Shown here piece by piece: positions 57,425-64,000 of a DNA stretch of 64,000 nt. The first letter of the stretch is position 1. Each line of letters starts with the position of its first letter. The notes beneath the pieces are model-generated. The model did no database searches and had not been told where the DNA came from. It was given only the letters and a program-made list of their open reading frames with translations. Both the position numbers and the translations under genes were made by a program. This DNA comes from Pseudomonas putida. Its GTDB lineage: Bacteria; Pseudomonadota; Gammaproteobacteria; Pseudomonadales; Pseudomonadaceae. Location of the stretch: the NCBI RefSeq assembly GCF_022627325.1, contig NZ_JAETZZ010000001.1, positions 434,001 to 498,000 of the forward strand. Reading direction: 5' to 3'.

Positions 57425-57856
57425 ATGTTCATCACACCAAACTTTACCCTGGAAGAGATGGTTGCCTCGCAGGTCGCCTCTCGCGAAGGGCTGGACAATA
57501 CGCCACCGCAGCAAGTCATCAGTAACCTTCATCTACTCTGTCACGCCCTTGAGCAGGTTCGAGCATTGTTCGGTCTGCCGGTGATCGTCAGCAGTGGTTA
57601 CCGCTCACCCGCGCTGAACAAACGTATAGGCGGCTCTTCGCGTAGCCAGCACCTGCACGGGCTGGCTGCAGATTTCAAGATATTCGGCATCAGTAATCGG
57701 GAGGTGGTCCGCCGGGTGAGCGCAAGTGCAGTGAATTTCGACCAGATGATCCTCGAGTTCGACAGTTGGGTCCACCTGTCGGTAACCCCGGACGTGCCGC
57801 GTCGTGAAGTGCTGACCATCCGCAGGGGCACAGGCTACCTGCCAGGTTTGCGGTGA
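57425..57856 (+). CDS. Peptidase M15 family D-Ala-D-Ala carboxypeptidase-like protein
   Basis: The 143-residue protein has the M15 zinc-peptidase signature: VSSGYRSPALNKRIGG, then SxHxxGxAxD as SQHLHGLAADF (about residues 77-87) and the final His ligand in SWVHLSV (about 118). Phage endolysins and small carboxypeptidases share this domain. There is no signal peptide, so export would need another route, or it is of phage origin. It lies just before a LexA-controlled gene but upstream of the LexA site. Confidence 0.85.
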   Translation: MFITPNFTLEEMVASQVASREGLDNTPPQQVISNLHLLCHALEQVRALFGLPVIVSSGYRSPALNKRIGGSSRSQHLHGLAADFKIFGISNREVVRRVSASAVNFDQMILEFDSWVHLSVTPDVPRREVLTIRRGTGYLPGLR

Positions 57857-57868
57857 GGCGTGGATGAA

Positions 57869-57898
57869 TTGACGGCGGGGTGTGCAAGTTCGTATGCT
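57869..57898 (+). promoter_or_regulatory. Sigma-70 promoter of the LexA-controlled small gene
   Basis: TTGACG at 57869-57874, an 18-bp spacer, and TATGCT at 57893-57898. The -10 overlaps the LexA box, a standard repressed arrangement. Confidence 0.75.
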
Positions 57899-57912
57899 GT
57901 ATATAAATACAG
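57897..57912. promoter_or_regulatory. LexA (SOS) box
   Basis: CTGTATATAAATACAG is a full match to the gamma-proteobacterial LexA consensus CTGT-N8-ACAG with an AT-rich core. It overlaps the -10 element and ends 15 bases before the ATG at 57928. Confidence 0.88.
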
Positions 57913-57927
57913 TATCGAGGTAAGCCC

Positions 57928-58236
57928 ATGCTCAATGTCGAGCAACTCAAGTACAGCGTCAACCGCATGCCGGTGGAGCGGGTATGTGACGCTGTGCTGG
58001 AACTGCGCCTCGAAGGCCTGGTCACCGATGACCGTACGCCGTTCGGCAAGGTCCATTTCAACACCTGCTTCGCCGAGATCGAGGCCCTGTTTCAGCGGGC
58101 CGGGTACCATCGAGGGTTGGATGTGGTGGGTTACCAAGGCTTGCTGTATGCGCTCTATGATCCAGGCCGCTGGGAGCCCGTGCAGGTTCTGCGCTGGCTG
58201 AAGGCACGCAGCGAGGCCGCGGTCCAGGCTGGTTGA
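57928..58236 (+). CDS. Putative SOS-induced small protein of unknown function
   Basis: The 102-residue protein starts MLNVEQLKYSVNRMPVERV, preceded by CGAGGTAAG. I recognise no domain: it is a mixed, soluble sequence with a helical N-terminal half and the segment HRGLDVVGYQGLLYALYDP in the middle. It has no signal peptide or membrane helix. The LexA box over its promoter implies induction by DNA damage. It ends 51 bases before the pseudouridine synthase and may be transcribed into it. Confidence 0.82.
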   Translation: MLNVEQLKYSVNRMPVERVCDAVLELRLEGLVTDDRTPFGKVHFNTCFAEIEALFQRAGYHRGLDVVGYQGLLYALYDPGRWEPVQVLRWLKARSEAAVQAG

Positions 58237-58287
58237 GCTGGTGGGGTTGGGGGATAATGCCCGGCCCTGCCTGCCCCGAGTCTCGCC

Positions 58288-59172
58288 ATGACCACGCCAT
58301 TCGACCCCGCCCGCCAGCAAGCCAGCACGGTGTGCCTGCCACCTGGCAACTGGGCGACGGTACTTGATTGCCTGTGCGACCATTTCAAGGCGATCGAGCG
58401 TGCCCAGTGGCTTGACCGTTTTGCTCGTGGCCGGGTGCTAGACGCCGAAGGCCGGGCGGTCGCAGCCGACCTGCCTTACCGCCGCGGCATGCGTCTGCAC
58501 TATTTTCGCGAGGTGCCCAACGAGCGGCCGATCCCGGTTCAGGAAACCATCCTGCATGTGGACGAGCATCTGGTGGTGGCCGACAAACCGCATTTTCTGC
58601 CGGTTACGCCAACCGGTGAATATGTCGAACAGACTTTGCTGCGCCGTCTGATCCGGCGTCTGGACAACCCTCACCTGGTGCCGTTGCACCGCATCGATCG
58701 GCATACCGCAGGGCTGGTGTTGTTCTCGGCCAACCCGCAAACCCGCAGCGCGTACCAGCGTCTGTTTCCCGAGCGTCGTATCGACAAACGCTATCAGGCC
58801 ATCGCCCCGGCCTTGCCCCAGCATGATTTTCCGCTGGTGCATAAAAGCCGCCTGGTACATGGCGAGCCGTTTTTCCGTATGCATGAGGTACAGGGCGACG
58901 ATAACAGCGAAACCCTGGCCGAGGTGCTGGAGAAGCGGGGGGAGTTGTGGCGCTACGGCCTTTCGCCGGTGACCGGCAAGACCCATCAACTGCGGGTGCA
59001 CATGGCGGCACTGGGGGCGGGGATTTGTAACGACCCGTTCTATCCAGCGCTTCTCGAGGTGGAAGATGATTACCAGCGGCCATTGAAGCTGCTGGCACAC
59101 AGCTTGCGCTTTGCCGACCCGTTGACGGGGGAGGAGCGGTTTTTCGAGAGCCGCCTGACCCTCGGTTGGTAG
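58288..59172 (+). CDS. RluA-family pseudouridine synthase
   Basis: The 294-residue enzyme has the RluA-type catalytic motif HRIDRHTAGLVLF (Asp near residue 136), the VADKPHFLPVTPTG segment near 95 and GKTHQLRVHMAALG near 231. It isomerises uridine to pseudouridine in tRNA or rRNA; the sequence fits the RluA tRNA32/23S rRNA 746 group, but the target is not certain. It has an extended N-terminal region in place of a clear S4 domain. Confidence 0.88.
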   Translation: MTTPFDPARQQASTVCLPPGNWATVLDCLCDHFKAIERAQWLDRFARGRVLDAEGRAVAADLPYRRGMRLHYFREVPNERPIPVQETILHVDEHLVVADKPHFLPVTPTGEYVEQTLLRRLIRRLDNPHLVPLHRIDRHTAGLVLFSANPQTRSAYQRLFPERRIDKRYQAIAPALPQHDFPLVHKSRLVHGEPFFRMHEVQGDDNSETLAEVLEKRGELWRYGLSPVTGKTHQLRVHMAALGAGICNDPFYPALLEVEDDYQRPLKLLAHSLRFADPLTGEERFFESRLTLGW

Positions 59173-59206
59173 CGCCCCTTCACGGTGAGTGCCGCGAAGG
59201 GGCGCT
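59171..59206. terminator. Bidirectional hairpin between the pseudouridine synthase and Aer genes
   Basis: AGCGCCCCTTC and GAAGGGGCGCT form a perfect 11-bp stem that begins at the stop codon of the pseudouridine synthase gene. It sits between converging genes. Confidence 0.7.
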
Positions 59207-59212
59207 GTGTTG

Positions 59213-60778
59213 TCAGCGGTTGAAGCGCTCCACCAGTGAGTACTGGCCACCGGCGGTAGTGGTCAATGCTTCGCTGAGCAGTGCAGAGTGCTGTGCCTGT
59301 TCGGCTGTCTGGTCGGCCAGTTCGGCGATCGTGCTGATGTTGCGGCTGATCTCGTCGGCCACGGCAGTCTGCTCTTCAGTGGCTGCTGCGATCTGAGTCG
59401 CCATGTCGGTAATGTTGGCCACCGCCTCGCTGATCCCCACCAACGCCTGGTCAGCCTGCATCACACGTTCTACGCCCTCCTGAGCCTGGCGATGGCCAGA
59501 CTCCATGGTGAGCACGGCGTTGTTGGCGGTCTGTTGCAGCTTGGCAATCAGGCCATGGATCTGCCCTGTGGACTCAGCGGTGCGCTGGGCCAGCTGGCGC
59601 ACTTCATCGGCCACCACGGCGAAGCCACGGCCCATCTCGCCAGCGCGGGCCGCTTCGATGGCGGCGTTCAGTGCCAGCAGGTTGGTCTGGTCGGCAATGC
59701 CCTTGATCACATCGACCACGCCACCGATTTCGTCGCTGTCCTTGGCCAGTTGTGTCACGGTTTCGCCGGTTTCACCCACGGCCGCCGACAGGCGCTCGAT
59801 GGCGTCGCGGGTTTCACCGGCGATCTGCCGGCCCTGGCTGGTCAGGCGGTTGGCTTCCTGCGTGGCATCGGCAGTGCGCTGTACATGGTTGGCCACCTCC
59901 TGGGTCGTGGCAGCCATCTGGTTGACGGCAGCGGCAACCTGCTCGGTCTCGACCCGCTGGCGCTCCAGCCCCGAGGAGCTCTTGTGGGCCAGGACATCGG
60001 ACTGGCGTGCCTGATCGCTGAGGTGTTCGGCGCTGTCCTGCAGGCGGGTCAGGCAGGTTTTCATGCGCGCGTCCTGGCTGAGCAGGGCCATTTCCAGGCG
60101 AGCCTGAACGCCACGGCTGTCGGTGAACATCTGCGCGATCAAAGGGTCGGAGGTGGTCTGTTCGGCCAGGCGCAGCAGGCGTTTGAGGCCGCGTTGTTGC
60201 CAGCCCAGGCCCAGCAGGCCGAGCGGCACCGACAGGGCGGCGGCCAGGGCGAAGCCCCAGGAATGCCCGAGCCAGTTACCGATCAGGAAACCGACCTGGC
60301 TGACCAGGATGAAGGGCAGCCAGTCCTGCAGCACTGGCTGCCACTTGTCACGCCGCGGAACGGCGGGTTTGCCCTGGTTGATGCGCTGGTACAGGGCTTC
60401 GGCGCGGCGGATCTGCTCGGCGGTGGGCTTGACCCGCACCGACTCGAAACCGGTCACCTGGTTGTTGTCGAAGATCGGCGTGACATAGGCGTTGACCCAG
60501 TAATGGTCACCCGACTTGCAGCGGTTCTTGACGATACCCATCCAAGGCTGGCCTTGCTTGAGGGTCTGCCACATGTGGGCGAACACCGCAGGGGGCACAT
60601 CCGGGTGGCGTACCAGGTTGTGCGGTGCGCCGACCAGTTCCTCGCGCGTGAAGCCGCTGATCTCGACGAACGCATCATTGCAATAGGTGATCACACCCTT
60701 GGCATTGGTGGTCGAGATCAAGCGTTGTTGGGCAGGGAAAGTCCTTTCCCGTTGAGTGATCGGCTGGTTGTTACGCAT
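59213..60778 (-). CDS. aer: Aerotaxis-type methyl-accepting chemoreceptor with PAS domain
   Basis: The 521-residue receptor has an N-terminal PAS domain (about 20-120; [21 protein letters not shown]), paired hydrophobic segments (about 155-200), a HAMP-like region and a C-terminal MCP signalling domain with the hairpin tip [23 protein letters not shown]. This is the layout of Aer proteins, which sense redox state through PAS-bound FAD and have no periplasmic domain. P. putida has several. ATG 60778 gives [11 protein letters not shown]; the frame extends to 60796. Confidence 0.92.
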   Translation of the reverse strand: MRNNQPITQRERTFPAQQRLISTTNAKGVITYCNDAFVEISGFTREELVGAPHNLVRHPDVPPAVFAHMWQTLKQGQPWMGIVKNRCKSGDHYWVNAYVTPIFDNNQVTGFESVRVKPTAEQIRRAEALYQRINQGKPAVPRRDKWQPVLQDWLPFILVSQVGFLIGNWLGHSWGFALAAALSVPLGLLGLGWQQRGLKRLLRLAEQTTSDPLIAQMFTDSRGVQARLEMALLSQDARMKTCLTRLQDSAEHLSDQARQSDVLAHKSSSGLERQRVETEQVAAAVNQMAATTQEVANHVQRTADATQEANRLTSQGRQIAGETRDAIERLSAAVGETGETVTQLAKDSDEIGGVVDVIKGIADQTNLLALNAAIEAARAGEMGRGFAVVADEVRQLAQRTAESTGQIHGLIAKLQQTANNAVLTMESGHRQAQEGVERVMQADQALVGISEAVANITDMATQIAAATEEQTAVADEISRNISTIAELADQTAEQAQHSALLSEALTTTAGGQYSLVERFNR

Positions 60779-61000
60779 GGGCTGAGTAATCCGCAAGGCT
60801 TTCGACAGATATCGGCAAGCCAGCGTTTTTATTGAATGGAGATTTAACTTCGTTGATCTGGCGCAGGAACAGGCGGCTGTGATTGCGTTAGCAGCCTGGC
60901 ACGTTCGCGAAAGAAGGCGCCACTATTGGCGATGTATTGCAGATGATGACGTGCGGGTCAAATCATGACCGATTGGCAGGCCAAGCGCCAGCCGCGGAAA

Positions 61001-61024
61001 CAAAAAGGGGCGCATGTGCGCCCC
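61001..61024 (-). terminator. Intrinsic terminator of acnA
   Basis: GGGGCGCA and TGCGCCCC form an 8-bp stem; on the minus strand it is followed by a T run (AAAAA at 61002-61006). Confidence 0.8.
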
Positions 61025-61036
61025 GGTCACTGGGTT

Positions 61037-63778
61037 TCAGCTGGCGATCAGTTGCCGCAATACATAGTGCAAGATGCCGCCGGCTTTGAAGTATTCCACT
61101 TCATTGACCGTATCGATCCGGCACAGCACCTCGATGTCTTGCTGCTGCCCGTCCTCACGGGTGATGCGCAGTTGCAGGGTCATGCCGGGTTTTACCTGAG
61201 CCCCGGTCAAACCCAGGATGTCGATTTGCTCTTTGCCAGTGAGCCCGAGTTGCTTGCGATCGTGCCCGGCTTTGAACTGCAGCGGCAGCACGCCCATGCC
61301 GACCAGGTTGGAGCGGTGGATGCGCTCGAAACTCTCCGCCAGTACCGCCTTGACCCCCAGCAGGTTGGTGCCCTTGGCTGCCCAGTCGCGGCTGGAGCCG
61401 GTGCCGTACTCCTGGCCGGCGATCACCACCAGTGGTGTGCCTTGAGCCTGGTAGCGCATGGCCGCGTCATAGATCGAGAGCTTTTCCCCGGTGGGTACGT
61501 ACAACGTGTTGCCGCCTTCTTCACCGGCGAGCATTTCGTTGCGGATACGGATGTTGGCGAAGGTGCCACGCATCATCACCTCATGGTTGCCCCGGCGTGA
61601 CCCGTACGAGTTGAAGTCATGAGGTTCCACGCCTTTTTCGCGCAGGTAGCGCCCGGCCGGGCTGTCGACCTTGATGTTGCCGGCGGGGGAGATGTGGTCG
61701 GTCGTCACCGAATCGCCAAGCAGGGCGAGAATGCGCGCGCCCTGGATGTTCTCGATCACCGGCAGTGGCCCGCCAATGCCGTCGAAGAACGGAGGGTGCT
61801 GGATATAGGTGGAGTCGTCCTGCCACACGTAGGTGGCCGCCTGCGGCACTTCGATCGCTTGCCACTGCGCATCACCTGCGAATACTTCGGCGTACTCCTT
61901 GTGGAACATCGCCGTGTCGACCTTGGCCACGGCGTCGGCGATTTCCTGCTGGCTGGGCCAGATGTCGCGCAGGTACACGGGCTGCCCGTCCTTGCCTGTG
62001 CCCAGTGGGTCACGGGTAAGGTCCAGGCGCACGCTGCCGGCCAGCGCGTAGGCCACCACCAAGGGTGGCGAGGCCAGCCAGTTGGTCTTGACCAGCGGGT
62101 GCACGCGGCCTTCGAAGTTGCGGTTGCCCGACAGTACCGAGGCCACGGTCAGGTCGGCGCTACCGATGGCGTTCTCGATGGCCTCGTCCAGTGGGCCGGA
62201 GTTGCCGATACAAGTGGTACAGCCGTAGCCGACCAGGTCGAAACCCAGTTGGTCCAGGTAAGGGGTGAGCCCGGCGGCGTTGTAATAGTCGGTGACCACC
62301 TTGGAACCAGGTGCCAGCGAGCTCTTCACCCAGGGTTTGCGCTGTAGCCCTTTCTCCAGCGCCTTTTTCGCCACCAGGCCAGCCGCCATCATCACGCTGG
62401 GGTTGGAGGTGTTGGTGCAGGAGGTAATGGCGGCAATCACCACGGCACCGTCGCGCAGGGTATAGGTCTGGCCTTGGTGGCTGTAGTCGATCTCCCGGGC
62501 CTGGTCGGCGTTGCCCACCGCTACACCGCCACCGCCTTCGCTTTCCAGGCGGCCGACTTCTTTGGCCAGCGGTTTGGGCTGCAGTTCGATGAAGTGGTCG
62601 AACGCTTGGCTGACCTGGCCGAGCGCAACGCGGTCCTGCGGGCGCTTGGGCCCGGCCAGGCTTGCTTCGACGTCACCCATGTCCAAGGCCAGGGTATCGG
62701 TGAACAGCGGTTCCTGGCCTGGCAGGCGCCACAGGCCTTGTGTCTTGCAGTACTGTTCGACCAGTTGCACCGTTTGCTGCGGCCTACCCGAAAGGCGCAG
62801 GTAGTCCAAGGTGACCTCATCGACGGGGAAGAAGCCACAGGTCGCGCCGTATTCCGGCGCCATGTTGGCAATGGTGGCACGGTCGGCCAAGGGCAGGTCG
62901 GCCAGGCCGTCACCGTAGAATTCGACGAATTTGCCGACCACGCCTTTCTTGCGCAGCATCTGGGTCACGGTCAGCACCAGGTCGGTGGCAGTGATGCCTT
63001 CGCGCAGCTTGCCGGTAAGCTTGAAACCGATCACTTCCGGGATCAGCATCGACACTGGCTGGCCGAGCATGGCAGCCTCCGCTTCGATCCCGCCAACGCC
63101 CCAGCCGAGCACGCCCAAGCCGTTGATCATGGTGGTGTGCGAATCGGTGCCGACCAAGGTGTCCGGGAACGCATAGGTGCGCCCGTCGGCCTCACGGGTC
63201 CATACCGTACGGCCCAGGTACTCCAGGTTGACCTGGTGGCAGATGCCGGTGCCCGGCGGCACTACGCGGAAGTTGTCGAACGCGCTCTGGCCCCAGCGCA
63301 GAAAGGCGTACCGTTCACCGTTGCGTTGCATCTCGATGTCAACGTTTTCACTGAACGCCTTGGGGGTGGCGTAGCGGTCGACCATCACCGAGTGGTCGAT
63401 CACCAAATCCACAGGCGACAGCGGGTTGATTCGCTGTGGGTCGCCCCCGGCCTTGGCCATGGCAGCGCGCATGGCCGCCAGGTCGACGACCGCTGGCACG
63501 CCGGTGAAATCCTGCATCAGTACCCGCGCCGGGCGGTATTGGATTTCGCGATCGGAACGACGGTCTTGCAGCCAGTCGGCGAGCGAGCGCAGGTCGTCGC
63601 TGCTGACCGTCTTGCCGTCTTCCCAGCGCAGCAGGTTTTCCAGCAGCACCTTGAGCGACATGGGCAGGCGCTGCAGGTCTCCGAGCTGTCGTGCCGCTTC
63701 GGCAAGGCTGTAGTAGTGGTAGGTCTGATCGGCCACTTCGAGGGTTTTGAGGGTATTCAGGCTATCGAGCGAGGGCAT
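61037..63778 (-). CDS. acnA: Aconitate hydratase A
   Basis: The 913-residue enzyme interconverts citrate and isocitrate in the TCA cycle. The 4Fe-4S cysteines are in [13 protein letters not shown] near residue 450 and [14 protein letters not shown] near 516. Other signatures are [22 protein letters not shown] near 220 and the swivel-domain [10 protein letters not shown] near 790. ATG 63778 gives [13 protein letters not shown] as in Pseudomonas relatives; the frame runs upstream to 63925. It is monocistronic. Confidence 0.95.
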   Translation of the reverse strand: MPSLDSLNTLKTLEVADQTYHYYSLAEAARQLGDLQRLPMSLKVLLENLLRWEDGKTVSSDDLRSLADWLQDRRSDREIQYRPARVLMQDFTGVPAVVDLAAMRAAMAKAGGDPQRINPLSPVDLVIDHSVMVDRYATPKAFSENVDIEMQRNGERYAFLRWGQSAFDNFRVVPPGTGICHQVNLEYLGRTVWTREADGRTYAFPDTLVGTDSHTTMINGLGVLGWGVGGIEAEAAMLGQPVSMLIPEVIGFKLTGKLREGITATDLVLTVTQMLRKKGVVGKFVEFYGDGLADLPLADRATIANMAPEYGATCGFFPVDEVTLDYLRLSGRPQQTVQLVEQYCKTQGLWRLPGQEPLFTDTLALDMGDVEASLAGPKRPQDRVALGQVSQAFDHFIELQPKPLAKEVGRLESEGGGGVAVGNADQAREIDYSHQGQTYTLRDGAVVIAAITSCTNTSNPSVMMAAGLVAKKALEKGLQRKPWVKSSLAPGSKVVTDYYNAAGLTPYLDQLGFDLVGYGCTTCIGNSGPLDEAIENAIGSADLTVASVLSGNRNFEGRVHPLVKTNWLASPPLVVAYALAGSVRLDLTRDPLGTGKDGQPVYLRDIWPSQQEIADAVAKVDTAMFHKEYAEVFAGDAQWQAIEVPQAATYVWQDDSTYIQHPPFFDGIGGPLPVIENIQGARILALLGDSVTTDHISPAGNIKVDSPAGRYLREKGVEPHDFNSYGSRRGNHEVMMRGTFANIRIRNEMLAGEEGGNTLYVPTGEKLSIYDAAMRYQAQGTPLVVIAGQEYGTGSSRDWAAKGTNLLGVKAVLAESFERIHRSNLVGMGVLPLQFKAGHDRKQLGLTGKEQIDILGLTGAQVKPGMTLQLRITREDGQQQDIEVLCRIDTVNEVEYFKAGGILHYVLRQLIAS

Positions 63779-64000
63779 TGCCAACTCCTTATGCACCGGT
63801 GCCCGGCATTGGCTGGTTGATGCCGGTGTCACCGCGGTGTTTCGGCCCGCACGGTACGGACCTGGCTGAAGAGTCAGGTTAGACCGGTTTGTCTGCCCTG
63901 ACCCTATTCTGGACCGGCGGGGCATGTCGCAGGTTCCGATCTTCCTTTATCATCGCCGCCCTGCCGGCGCCTTTGGTGCGTCAGCCGTAGTGGAGTGAGA
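63779..64000. other. Upstream region of acnA, to window end
   Basis: It holds the acnA promoter region, and probably the divergent promoter of a gene beginning past the window end. No start codon with coding support is seen before base 64000. Confidence 0.45.

Overview
The window is chromosomal DNA of a Pseudomonas, most likely of the P. putida group. The basis is family recognition plus gene order: gdhB, divergent ppsR/ppsA, rraA-zntB, cfrX-cmpX-sigX-oprF, a nitrate-assimilation operon (nasS-nasT-nasA-kinase-cobA) without its reductases, pyrD, rmf, rlmKL, dacB, dgt, amt, an Aer-type receptor and acnA. Base composition is GC-rich and the genes are tightly packed. I saw no tRNA, rRNA, CRISPR array or intact insertion sequence.

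Layout. 1-30.3 kb is core genome: a 5'-truncated DUF2235 protein, NAD-glutamate dehydrogenase, PEP synthase and its regulator, a hydrolase, RraA, a ZntB-type transporter, the SigX/OprF envelope-stress locus, the nitrate operon with an RNA antitermination leader, pyrD, rmf, rlmKL, a CHASE/PAS/GGDEF cyclase and dacB. 48.4-64 kb is core again: a BvgS/EvgA-like phosphorelay, dgt, a YqjD/YqjE-type stress trio, amt, small proteins including one under a clear LexA box, a pseudouridine synthase, the Aer-type receptor and aconitase.

Between them (about 30.2-48.4 kb) lies an accessory island that reads as a complete sulfoquinovose (6-deoxy-6-sulfoglucose) catabolic system of the sulfo-Entner-Doudoroff type known from P. 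putida SQ1. It encodes a GH31 sulfoquinovosidase with the sulfonate-recognition residues of E. coli YihQ, an outer-membrane porin, a sodium-solute symporter, mutarotase, SDR sugar dehydrogenase, SMP-30 lactonase, IlvD/Edd dehydratase, HpcH/HpaI aldolase, aldehyde dehydrogenase and a TauE-type exporter. Expected products are pyruvate for growth and 3-sulfolactate for export. Two further genes, an MFS carrier and a D-2-hydroxyacid dehydrogenase, are translationally coupled to the exporter and have no assigned step.

A LacI-family repressor sits inside the island. Each of the three island promoters carries a pair of palindromes of the type AATCGTAGCGCTACGATT, 43-46 bp apart, with a -10-like TANGCT at exactly the same distance from the upstream palindrome. 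The island edges look scarred: on the left a 19-codon stub of yggL faces an intact, diverged, inverted yggL; on the right there are fused fragments of all three subunits of a membrane gluconate 2-dehydrogenase.
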